The position numbers and the translations under genes were made by a program. Under the pieces are notes generated by a model. The model was given only the letters and a program-made list of their open reading frames with translations, did not search any database and was not told where the DNA came from. 64,000 nucleotides of DNA from contig CAWCLK010000030.1 of the NCBI GenBank assembly GCA_963796225.1, positions 71,721 to 135,720 on the forward strand, given 5' to 3'. Every line of letters starts with the position of its first letter. Position 1 is the first letter of the stretch. The DNA comes from CAWCLK01 sp963796225 (lineage in GTDB: Bacteria; Actinomycetota; Nitriliruptoria; Nitriliruptorales; Nitriliruptoraceae). Positions 48,180 to 55,718 of this stretch are shown in pieces.

Positions 48180-48728
48180 ATGAGTGATCGCGAGATGGAC
48201 ACCAGCCCCCTGAAGCGGGCCGAGCCCCTGCGGCGGGTCGACCAGGTCATGGAGATCGTCGGCATCGCCCTGCTGCCGGTCGGCCTGACCGCACTGCTGG
48301 TCGGGTGGCTCGGCGTGGCCAGCAACGGGCTGGTCTTCCTCCAGCTGCCCTACGTGGTCAGCGGTGGCCTGCTGGGCGTGGGCCTGCTGTTCGCGTCCGG
48401 CACGATCTACCTGGCGTCCTGGATCTCGCGCACGGCCGCCGTGCAGCGCAGCCAGAACGAGGAGGTGCTGCACGCCCTCCGCAAGCTCCAGCAGACGCTG
48501 GCGGTGGTGCCGCTGGCCGGGACCGGCGGTGGGTCCAACGGGCACGCCGCCTCGGGCAACTTCTTGGCGACGCCGAGCGGCAGCATGTTCCACCGCCCCG
48601 AGTGCGCGATCGTGACGGGGCGCGAGGACCTGCGCGAGGTCGAACCGGACGCCGCCGGCATGAAGCCCTGCGGCATGTGCGACCCGCTCGACGCCGACGC
48701 CACCACGGTGATCCCCGCGCACAACTGA
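48180..48728 (+). CDS. Membrane protein with Ada-like Cys/His metal motif
   Basis: 182 residues. Two membrane segments (EIVGIALLPVGLTALLVGWLGV and a second around VSGGLLGVGLLFASGTIYLASW) are followed by a short helix and then FHRPECAIVTGREDLREVE...GMKPCGMCDPL. The spacing of His, Cys and the CxxC resembles the zinc-binding motif of Ada-type domains (H-x3-C ... PC-x2-C). Such domains bind metal and in Ada accept methyl groups, but here the role is unknown. It is the last gene of the importer operon, 1 bp after the surface-protein gene. Confidence 0.68.
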   Translation: MSDREMDTSPLKRAEPLRRVDQVMEIVGIALLPVGLTALLVGWLGVASNGLVFLQLPYVVSGGLLGVGLLFASGTIYLASWISRTAAVQRSQNEEVLHALRKLQQTLAVVPLAGTGGGSNGHAASGNFLATPSGSMFHRPECAIVTGREDLREVEPDAAGMKPCGMCDPLDADATTVIPAHN

Positions 48729-48740
48729 TGGCGTGCTCCG

Positions 48741-49607
48741 TCACCACGTGGTGGTGCGGGCCACCTCGAGGAATGCTGCAGCGGGCGGTGGCACGTCCTC
48801 GGGGCGGTACAGGACGGCCAGGTCGAGGGTGATGGGCGGCGTGACCGGGCTGACGACGGCTCCCTGCGCCCGGGCGCCCTCGGCCAGTCCCGTGGGCAGG
48901 AACGTGATCCCCACACCGGCGAGGACGAGCGGCACGACCAGCTCACGCAGGCCGGTCTGCACACCCACCGCCACGTCGGTGGGGTGCCGGTCCAGACGGC
49001 CCAGCTCAGCGCCCGCCAGGTCCGGCGCCAGGGGAAGGATCACGCGTCCGGGCAGGGCGTCGAGGTCGACCGGGGGAGGACCCAGCTCGGTGCCCGGCGG
49101 GCAGACCAGCACGAACTCCACCTCCCCGAGCGGCATCGTCCCGAGTGAGGCGGGGGCCGGCCGGAAGGTGATGCCGAGGTCGCAGCGGGCCGTGGCGACC
49201 ATGTCCACGATCTCGTCGACGTGGGACGGGGCGTCCACGTGGACGCCCACGTCGGGGTACCGCTGGCAGTAGGTCGCGAGGATGGCCGCCAGGCTGGCTG
49301 CGGCGACCTGCCCCGGGGCGGCGACGCGCAGCGTCCCGACCCGGAGCTCCGACACGTCGGTGACGACCTCGCGCACCCGCTGGACGCCCCGTAGGGCCCG
49401 GCGGGCCTCGGCGACGACGGCCTCGCCGGCGTCGGTGGGCACGACCGGGCGCACGTCGCGGCGGAACAGGCGGACGCCGAGGCTGCGCTCGAGGCTGGCG
49501 ATCCCCTCCGACAGCGCAGGTTGGGTCACGTGGAGTGCGTCGGCGGCGCGTGAGAACCCGCCCGTGTCGGCGACGGCGACGGCGTACTCCAGCTGGCGCA
49601 GGTTCAT
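48741..49607 (-). CDS. LysR-family transcriptional regulator
   Basis: 288 residues. The N-terminal winged helix is MNLRQLEYAVAVADTGGFSRAADALHVTQPALSEGIASLE, followed by the linker helix and a two-lobed co-inducer domain (VGTLRVAAPGQVAAASLAAILATYCQRYPDVGV). It is divergent from the gene at 49716, and LysR regulators typically control the divergently transcribed neighbour. It ends 12 bp from the importer operon, convergently. The effector is unknown. Confidence 0.9.
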   Translation of the reverse strand: MNLRQLEYAVAVADTGGFSRAADALHVTQPALSEGIASLERSLGVRLFRRDVRPVVPTDAGEAVVAEARRALRGVQRVREVVTDVSELRVGTLRVAAPGQVAAASLAAILATYCQRYPDVGVHVDAPSHVDEIVDMVATARCDLGITFRPAPASLGTMPLGEVEFVLVCPPGTELGPPPVDLDALPGRVILPLAPDLAGAELGRLDRHPTDVAVGVQTGLRELVVPLVLAGVGITFLPTGLAEGARAQGAVVSPVTPPITLDLAVLYRPEDVPPPAAAFLEVARTTTW

Positions 49608-49715
49608 AGGCAGAAGTTATCTCATGGATCCCGAAGATCGATTGGATGGATGCCACGTCTCGTGATGTGATGGCGTGCGCGCCATCGACCGACGCGCGCA
49701 CAGAGGGAGCCCGCC
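49608..49715. promoter_or_regulatory. Divergent intergenic region, likely LysR binding and two promoters
   Basis: 108 bp between the LysR start and the gene at 49716. It is clearly more AT-rich than its surroundings (AGAAGTTATCTCATGGATCC, then GAAGATCGATTGGATGGATG), with a repeated ATGGAT. The position is that expected for LysR T-N11-A boxes; a specific box was not resolved. Confidence 0.5.
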
Positions 49716-50693
49716 GTGCCCACCGCCACACCCCGTCCTCCCGTGCAGATCCCGCAGGTGCTCGACGACCGCGACCTCGTTCGTCGGCTCGTCGAGGACA
49801 ACGCCCCGTACCTGCCCACCCAGCGGTACTTCGCCAACGCGGCCGAGTACCAGGCCCTCAGCGGGGACGACACGGCCGTGGAGATGCCGGTGGCGTCGCT
49901 GTTCCGCGGGGACTGGGCGTACGACGAGCCGTTGATCCGGGGCGTCGAGCCCTTCCTCCACCACGGCGGGTTCGTCGAGGCCGCACGTGCGCTGTTCGGC
50001 GGCACGGTCGTCCGTCCCCAGGTCGTGTACGCCAACCTGACCTACCAGCTCCCGGTGGCGCAGGGCATCGGGCACACCGACGTGCCGGCGTTCCTGGGCT
50101 TCGACCGCACCGAGCACCCGGTCGCGTTCCTGTGCATCATGGGTCACTCAGGCCTGTTCGAGGACGTGCGCCTGCGGATCGCCACCGCGGTGTCGTGGTT
50201 CCACCGAGGGCCGGACGGTGGGTTCGAGTACTGGCCGGACGGCCCCGAGGCCCCGTCGATCCGCCACGAGGGCGACATCGACAACACCGCGATCGTGGCG
50301 GACAACGACCTGATGTTCCACCGTGCGCTCGGGGTCGGCCGGCTCGAGGACGGCATGGTCCAGGGCATGACGCTGGACACCGTCCTCGATCGTGACGGTG
50401 ACGGCTGGGCCATCCGCGACGGCGACGCCGTGCTCGCGCGCCCCACGACCGACGAGCTCCGGATCAGCATCTCCTGGAAGGGGCTGGTGTTCGCCGACCA
50501 GGACGAGGCCGACGCCCACGATGCGGGCGAGGGCGGCATCGACCTGGACGAGGTGCTGTCGCGGTTCGAGGCCGACCTGGCGGCACGGGGCGTCGACGCG
50601 ACCATCCCGGCGACCGGTGCCGAGCGGGACCCGGCGTTCGTGCGGCTCCTCCAGCAGACCTACGTCCACGAGCCCGAGGCCGAGCTGGTGTGA
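49716..50693 (+). CDS. Uncharacterised protein, possible Fe(II)/2-oxoglutarate-type dioxygenase
   Basis: 325 residues, cytoplasmic, intact. A possible iron facial triad is visible: GHTDVPAF (His120, Asp122) and DNDLMFHRALGVGR (His202), 80 residues apart, with Arg residues nearby that could bind a 2-oxo acid. The spacing fits Fe(II)/2OG oxygenases, but the overall sequence is not one I recognise, so this is an inference. Other notable parts are GDWAYDEPLIRGVEPFLHHGGF and GDIDNTAIV. It is divergent from, and probably controlled by, the LysR gene. Confidence 0.5.
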   Translation: MPTATPRPPVQIPQVLDDRDLVRRLVEDNAPYLPTQRYFANAAEYQALSGDDTAVEMPVASLFRGDWAYDEPLIRGVEPFLHHGGFVEAARALFGGTVVRPQVVYANLTYQLPVAQGIGHTDVPAFLGFDRTEHPVAFLCIMGHSGLFEDVRLRIATAVSWFHRGPDGGFEYWPDGPEAPSIRHEGDIDNTAIVADNDLMFHRALGVGRLEDGMVQGMTLDTVLDRDGDGWAIRDGDAVLARPTTDELRISISWKGLVFADQDEADAHDAGEGGIDLDEVLSRFEADLAARGVDATIPATGAERDPAFVRLLQQTYVHEPEAELV

Positions 50694-50711
50694 CCGTCGA
50701 CGCCATGGTCG

Positions 50712-51378
50712 GTGGCTGGAGCGTTCGGGGAGGTCCTCGTCGCTGTGGTGCCGTACGCCGCGGCGATCGCCCTCAGCCCGCTGACCATCGCGTTCGTCAT
50801 CGGCCTGCTGCTCGGGCAGCGGGGCGCGAGCCTGCACGCGGGCGTTCCTGGTGGTCTGGTTCGGCACGCTGACCGTGGCGGCGGTGGCGGTCCTGCTGCT
50901 GTTCCCGACCGCGGCGCAGGTCCCAGCGGCTGGTGGGTCGGCGCGTCCGGGGGCCGACGTGGCGGTCGGTGCCCTGCTGGCGGTGCTCGCCGTGGTCGCG
51001 CTGTGGCGCGCCCGACGACGGGGGCGGGTCCGCCCGCTGGTGCAGCACCTGGACCGGCTCACGCCCCGCCGCACCGCAGCCGTCGCCGCCGTCCTCGCCC
51101 TGAACCCGAAGAACGTCGCACTCGTGCTCGGGGGCGCCGTGGCCGTGCCCGTGCCGGGCCCGTCGGTGGCGGAGTCGCTGCTCGTCGGAGCCGGCTTCGG
51201 GCTCATCGCGTCGGCACCGCTCCTGCTGGCCCTGTCCGTGTCGACCACCCCGTCCCCGCGGGTCGAGCACGCACTCGACCGCACGCACGCCTGGGCCACC
51301 CGGCACGGCGACCTGCTCGCCGCGGCCGTGCTCGCCGTGCTGGCGGCGATCCTGATCGCCCGGGGCATCGCCGCCTGA
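50712..51378 (+). CDS. GAP/LysE-like membrane protein, +1 frame break(s)
   Basis: About 221 residues with six hydrophobic segments. The half-repeats AVVPYAAAIALSPLTIAFVIGLLLGQRG and AAVLALNPKNVALVLGGAVAV (motif LNPKN) are typical of GAP (Sap, sulfolipid/GPL-addressing) and LysE-type exporters in actinobacteria, which are linked to moving glycolipids or amino acids out of the cell. A break at about 50845 (GCGGGCGTTC for GCGGCGTTC) interrupts the second segment. The start is unsure: ATG 50705 would fit if GTCGGTGG has an extra G. Confidence 0.65.
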
Positions 51379-51509
51379 CCCGGGCGGCGGTCAGACCCGG
51401 TGAGTACGGCGTCGGGGCGGTTCCGTCCGTCTCACGACGGGCGACCTATGGTCTGCGACACGCTGCGCCCGGGGATCCGGGCGAGCTTGGGGAGCTGGAG
51501 CGGGACGGC

Positions 51510-51891
51510 ATGACCGGTCGAGGACGCAGGCGGCCGACCGTGCTGCTTGCCCTGGGGCTCGCCGTGGCCGCCTTCGCCGCGTGGGTTGTCGGGATCGTCG
51601 GCATGGGGCAGTTCGGCGAGGACATCTGCCTCGACCATCCTCCTGCCGAGGCGACCGGCTACCAGACCGAGGGTTCACTGTGGCCGCCCCGTCTGACGTG
51701 CATCTACGGCACCAACGAAGGCGGCACGCTGGAGGTCGACCACTGGCTCTACGCCGCAGTCGGGGCGACCTGGGTGCTTGGCTTTCCCCTGCGTGGCCGC
51801 GGCGGGGATCGGCACGGTCGGCATCGTTGGGGCACGAGGGCGGCGTGTCCAGGCCGCCGGCACACCAGATCGCCCAGGACAACCTGACTGA
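51510..51891 (+). CDS. Small membrane protein, one +1 frame break
   Basis: About 126 residues. It has an N-terminal membrane segment (VLLALGLAVAAFAAWVVGIVG), a loop with two Cys (GEDICLDHPPAEATGY and LTCIYGTNE) likely to form an extracytoplasmic disulfide, and a second membrane segment (WVLGFPL, continuing VAAAGIGTVGIVGARGRR in the +1 frame after about 51795). The end at TGA 51891 assumes that break. No family recognised. Confidence 0.5.
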
Positions 51892-51909
51892 GCCGCGAAC
51901 GGGAACGGC

Positions 51910-52026
51910 GGCGCGGGTTCCGTGCACCGGTCCGGCTGACGTGGTCGACCTGCACGAAGCACGCGCTGGCGCGGGTTCTCACTGGACGTCACGAGGCGGA
52001 GCTCATCTCCTGCACGAAACACGCAG
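51910..52026. repeat. CGGGTTTCGTGCA-type palindromic repeats between convergent genes
   Basis: Four copies: GCGCGGGTTCCGTGCACCGG at about 51910, CTGCACGAAGCACGCGCTGG at about 51950, GGCGCGGGTTCTCAC at about 51968, and CTGCACGAAACACGCAG at 52010-52026. The last is the exact reverse complement of 14168-14184. They fill the gap between the small membrane protein and the convergent crotonase gene. Confidence 0.7.
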
Positions 52027-52086
52027 ACCGCACCGCGGTGGAGAACGCCCGCTCGGATCACATCGGGCGTGGAGCTGTCGACCGTC

Positions 52087-52893
52087 TCAGGCCCCGGTGT
52101 AGACCGGGTCGCGCTTCTCGGCGAAGGCGCGCGGGCCCTCCTTGGCGTCCTCCGAGCCGAAGACCTGCATGCCGATCTTCAGCTCGAGGCCGAGCGCCTC
52201 GGCCTCGGGCAGGTCGGCGGTCTCCCGTGCCGAACGCAGGACCGCCTGGACCGCCAGCGGGCCGTTGCGGGCGATGCGGTCGGCGATCTGCTGGGCGGTG
52301 GCCAGCGCCTCGCCCTCGGGGACCAGTCGGCCGACCAGGCCGATCCGCTCGGCCTCCTGGGCGGAGATGCGCTCGCCGGTGAGCAGGATCTCCATGGCCT
52401 TGGTGTAGCTGACCTGGCGCTGCAGCCGGACCGTGGATCCGCCCACGGGGAACAGCGCACGCTGCACCTCGGCCAGGCCGAAGGTGGCCGTCTCGGCGGC
52501 GACGCGGATGTCGGTGGCCTGGAGGATCTCGGTGCCCCCGGCCAGGGCGTAGCCCTCGACCGCCGCGACGAGCGGCTTGGACAGCCGGGACGAGCGCAGC
52601 ATCCCCCGGAACGCCTGGGTCGCCCCGCCGACCTTGTCGGCGAACCCGTCGTCGCCGGACGACCGGTTGGCGCTCATGGCGGTGAGGTCGGCGCCGGCGC
52701 AGAAGTTGCCGCCGGCGCCGGTGAGGATCGCGACGCGGACGCTGTCGTCGGCGTCGATGGCGTCCCAGACCTCGGCCATCCCGTGGATCATCTCGCCCGA
52801 CCAGGCGTTGCGCTTGTCGGGGCGGTTCATGGTGACGGTGACGACGTGGCCGTCCTGCTCGACGAGCAGGTGGTCGGTGGGGGAGGTGATCAT
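52087..52893 (-). CDS. Enoyl-CoA hydratase, EchA19-like (side-chain hydratase)
   Basis: 268 residues, intact. VTVTMNRPDKRNAWSGEM, TGAGGNFCAGADLTAM (oxyanion hole), AVEGYALAGGTEILQATDIRVAAETATFGLAEVQ, and the C-terminal NGPLAVQAVLRSARET plus SEDAKEGPRAFAEKRDPVY closely resemble mycobacterial EchA19, which hydrates the enoyl-CoA of cholesterol side-chain intermediates. The minus-strand order is thiolase (52931-54106) then this gene, 37 bp apart, so both should be transcribed from the 54106-54257 divergent promoter with its KstR-type box. Confidence 0.88.
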   Translation of the reverse strand: MITSPTDHLLVEQDGHVVTVTMNRPDKRNAWSGEMIHGMAEVWDAIDADDSVRVAILTGAGGNFCAGADLTAMSANRSSGDDGFADKVGGATQAFRGMLRSSRLSKPLVAAVEGYALAGGTEILQATDIRVAAETATFGLAEVQRALFPVGGSTVRLQRQVSYTKAMEILLTGERISAQEAERIGLVGRLVPEGEALATAQQIADRIARNGPLAVQAVLRSARETADLPEAEALGLELKIGMQVFGSEDAKEGPRAFAEKRDPVYTGA

Positions 52894-52930
52894 CGGCGTC
52901 TGCCTCGGGTCGTGGTGGGAGCGGCGGGGC

Positions 52931-54106
52931 TCAGAGGCGCTGCAGGACGGTGCCGGTGGCCAGCGCCCCGCCCGCGCACATCGTGATCAGGGCGTGCTCG
53001 CCGTCGGTGCGTTCGAGCTCGTGCAGGGCGGTGGTGACCAGCCGGGAGCCGGTGCAGCCGACCGGGTGTCCGAGGGCGATCGCCCCGCCGTTGACGTTCA
53101 CGCGGTCCATGTCGGGTTCGTGCTCGCGGGCCCAGGAGCAGACCACGGCGGCGAACGCCTCGTTGACCTCGAACAGGTCCATGTCGCCCATCGCCATCCC
53201 GGCCTTGCCGAGCACGTTCGTCGTCGCCTGGCGCGGACCGTCGAGGTGGTAGTAGGGGTCGGCGCCGACGAGGGTCTGCGCCACGATGCGTGCCCGCGGA
53301 CGCAGCCCCAGGGACTCGGCACGGCGGCGCGACATCCACAGCACGGCGGCCGCCCCGTCGGAGATCTGTGACGAGTTCCCGGCGGTGTGCACGCCGTCGG
53401 GCACGACCGGGTTCAGCTTCGCGAGTCCCTCCGGGGTGGTCTCGCGCAGGCCGCCGTCACGGGTGACGGGGCGGGTGTCGCCGGTGGGCTTGCCCTCCTC
53501 GTCGAGCACCGGGGCGTCGAGGTGGAACACCTCGCGGTCGAAGCGGCCCTCCTCCCACGCCCGGGCGGCGTTGCGCTGCGACGCGAGTGCCAGGTCGTCC
53601 ACGTCCTGCCGGGTGACGCCGCGGTCCGTGGCGATCCGCTCGGCGCCGACGAACTGGTTGGGCAGGTCCACGTCCCAGTCGTCGGGGCGGGGGACCCCGG
53701 GACCGTTGAGCACGTTGTCGCCCAGGCCCACGCGGCTCATCATCTCGACCCCGCAGGCGATCCCGACGTCCATGGCCCCGGCCGTGATCAGCCCGGCCAC
53801 GAAGTGGTTGGCCTGCTGGGCCGAGCCGCACTGGCAGTCCACGGTCGTGCAGGCCGTGGTCTGGGGGAGGTGCTCGGCCAGCCAGGCGTAGCGGGTGATG
53901 TTGGCGCCCTGCTCGCCGGCCTGGGTCACGCACCCTCCCACGACCTGCTCGACGTCCGTGGCGTCGATCCCGGCGCGGGCGATCACCTCACGCAGCGTCG
54001 CGCCGAGGACCTTCGCCGTGTGGAGGCCGGCGAGGTCTCCCTTGCGCCGGCCGATGGGGGTGCGCACGGCGGCGACGATGACGGGTTCGTTGGGGTCGGC
54101 AGCCAC
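52931..54106 (-). CDS. Acetyl-CoA acetyltransferase / thiolase, FadA5-like
   Basis: 391 residues, the same length as mycobacterial FadA5. VDCQCGSAQQANHF contains the nucleophilic Cys at 93 (a second Cys at 91). NGGAIALGHPVGCTGSRLVTTALHEL holds the catalytic His and CAGGALATGTVLQRL the second Cys. FadA5 releases acetyl-CoA or propionyl-CoA units from the sterol side chain by thiolysis. GTG 54106 is divergent from the chsH2-like gene, with both operator types between them. Frame intact. Confidence 0.88.
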   Translation of the reverse strand: MAADPNEPVIVAAVRTPIGRRKGDLAGLHTAKVLGATLREVIARAGIDATDVEQVVGGCVTQAGEQGANITRYAWLAEHLPQTTACTTVDCQCGSAQQANHFVAGLITAGAMDVGIACGVEMMSRVGLGDNVLNGPGVPRPDDWDVDLPNQFVGAERIATDRGVTRQDVDDLALASQRNAARAWEEGRFDREVFHLDAPVLDEEGKPTGDTRPVTRDGGLRETTPEGLAKLNPVVPDGVHTAGNSSQISDGAAAVLWMSRRRAESLGLRPRARIVAQTLVGADPYYHLDGPRQATTNVLGKAGMAMGDMDLFEVNEAFAAVVCSWAREHEPDMDRVNVNGGAIALGHPVGCTGSRLVTTALHELERTDGEHALITMCAGGALATGTVLQRL

Positions 54107-54158
54107 GAGACGTCCTGTTCTCGAACGGGCCCGGGGCGCGTGCCGCCGAGCGGAAGAC

Positions 54159-54173
54159 CTGACGGTGTGTCAG
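54159..54173. promoter_or_regulatory. Palindromic operator candidate (CTGACGGTGTGTCAG)
   Basis: CTGACG/TGTCAG around GTG, the exact reverse complement of the site at 36168. It lies between the divergent thiolase (start 54106) and ChsH2-like (start 54257) genes. Confidence 0.65.
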
Positions 54174-54183
54174 ACTAGCAAAC

Positions 54184-54197
54184 TAGAACGTGTTATC
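54184..54197. promoter_or_regulatory. KstR-type box (tagAACgtGTTatc)
   Basis: Matches TnnAACnnGTTnnA except for the last base. It overlaps TATCGT, a possible -10 for the ChsH2-ChsH1-Ltp2 operon, and is 60 bases before its start codon. Confidence 0.7.
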
Positions 54198-54256
54198 GTT
54201 CTCGTCGCGGGACGCCGGCGGGGCGCCCGCACGACACGACAGGCAGGGAGACCCTC

Positions 54257-55289
54257 GTGCCATCCACCCCGGAGGAGCTGCTCACCGAGCTTCGTGGGCG
54301 CGACACCGAGACGTTGATCGCCCAGGCGCGGGCGTACGTCGAGGACGGGGTCGTGGGCGAGCCCCTGCACGGGCCCGACCCCGTCAACGTCCCGATGGTC
54401 CGCCACTTCTGCGAGGCGATCGGGGACACCAACCCGGTCTACCTCGACGAGGACGCGGCGGCGCAGACCCGCCACAAGGGACTGATCGCGCCACCGGCCA
54501 TGCTGGGCGTGTGGACGATGGGCACGGCGCGCAACGCGGGCGGGCCGCGCGACCAGGTGCTCCGTCGGCTCGACGCGGCCGGGTTCACCTCGGTGGTCGC
54601 CACCGACTACACGCACGAGTACCTCGAACCCGTCCGCCCCGGTGACCGCATCCACGAACGCCGGTCGATCGAGGACCTCGTCGGCCCCAAGCGCACGGCG
54701 CTGGGGGAGGGCTTCTTCGTCACGTCGCGCTACGACTACCACACCGCCGACGGCACGCTCGTGGGCATCGGCCGCATGCGGCTGCTGAAGTTCCGGCCGC
54801 CGGACGCCCCGAAGGCGAAGGGTGGGTCGTCGCGTCCACCGATGCGTCGTCCGCGGCCGCCGATCAACCGTGACAACGCCTTCTTCTGGGAGGGCGTCGA
54901 GGCCCGCGAGCTGCGCATCCAACGCTGCACCGGCTGCGGCGAGCTGCGCCACCCGCCCGGGCCCATGTGCCCGCAGTGCCGGTCCACCGACTGGGACTGG
55001 GTGGTGGCGTCGGGGCGCGGGACGATCTTCTCGTACGCCGTCCACCACCACCCGCCGCTGCCCGGCATCGAGCTGCCGCACGCCGTGGTGCTCGTGGAGC
55101 TGGAGGAGGGAGTTCGGTTCCTGTCCGAGGTGGAGGGGATGTCCCACCGCGACGTGCGGATCGGGATGCCGGTCGAGCTGACCTGGAAGACCATCGATGA
55201 GGACGACGGCCGTGGGGGACCGGGCCTGGTGGTGCCGGCGTTCGCCCCGGCACCGGGTGCGCTGCCCGAAGCCGCCGCCCGCGCCCCGC
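54257..55289 (+). CDS. chsH2: ChsH2-like protein: N-terminal MaoC hotdog plus C-terminal DUF35
   Basis: About 344 residues to the break point. Residues 1-180 form a hotdog hydratase half (FCEAIGDTNPVYLDEDAA, AATDYTHEYLEPVRPGD-like segment). From about 215 comes a DUF35 domain with a zinc ribbon (Cys224-x2-Cys227 and Cys238-x2-Cys241) and an OB-fold. This is the architecture of ChsH2, which with ChsH1 hydrates the C17-C20 enoyl-CoA and recruits the aldolase Ltp2 through DUF35. The frame has no stop before the ChsH1 part: one extra base near 55280 would make ChsH2 and ChsH1 a single 486-residue chain. GTG 54257 is 60 bases past the KstR-type box. Confidence 0.85.
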
Positions 55290-55718
55290 GTGCTCGAGGA
55301 CGTCGAGGCCGGCACCGAGCTGCCCGGCTTCGACGTCGCCATGACCCCGACCTTCATCGTGTCCGCGGCGCTGGCCAGCCAGGACTTCGAGGAGGTCCAC
55401 CACGACGCCGAGATCGCCCGCGCCCGCGGCAGCGAGGACCTGTTCCCGAACATCCTCACCTCGAACGGCCTGGCGTTGCGGATCGTCACCGACTGGCTCG
55501 GACCCGACGCGGTCGTCGAACGCGCCTCCGTGCGCCTGGGGTTGCCCGCCTACGTCGGCGAGGTGCTCCAGATGCGGGCCGAGGTCGTCCGCGTCACGCC
55601 CCGCCCCGAGACCGGCGACGGCGAGGTCGAGGTGTCGGTTCGCGGCCGGATCTCGACCGGCGACCACCTCACCGGGACCGTCGTGGCCAGCCTGCCGATG
55701 GGGGAGGGGAGCCGATGA
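55290..55718 (+). CDS. chsH1: ChsH1-like MaoC hydratase (separate gene or C-terminal domain of ChsH2)
   Basis: 142 residues if started at GTG 55290. The hotdog hydratase sequence LEDVEAGTELPGFDVAMTPTFIVSAALASQDFEEVHHD includes the Asp and His pair (QDFEEVHHD) that forms the catalytic dyad. FPNILTSNGLALRIVTDWLGP is the substrate helix. In Mycobacterium, ChsH1 carries the active dyad and ChsH2 the incomplete hotdog, matching what is seen here. No ribosome-binding site is evident before 55290, which supports the fusion reading. The stop overlaps the ltp2 ATG (ATGA). Confidence 0.8.
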   Translation: MLEDVEAGTELPGFDVAMTPTFIVSAALASQDFEEVHHDAEIARARGSEDLFPNILTSNGLALRIVTDWLGPDAVVERASVRLGLPAYVGEVLQMRAEVVRVTPRPETGDGEVEVSVRGRISTGDHLTGTVVASLPMGEGSR

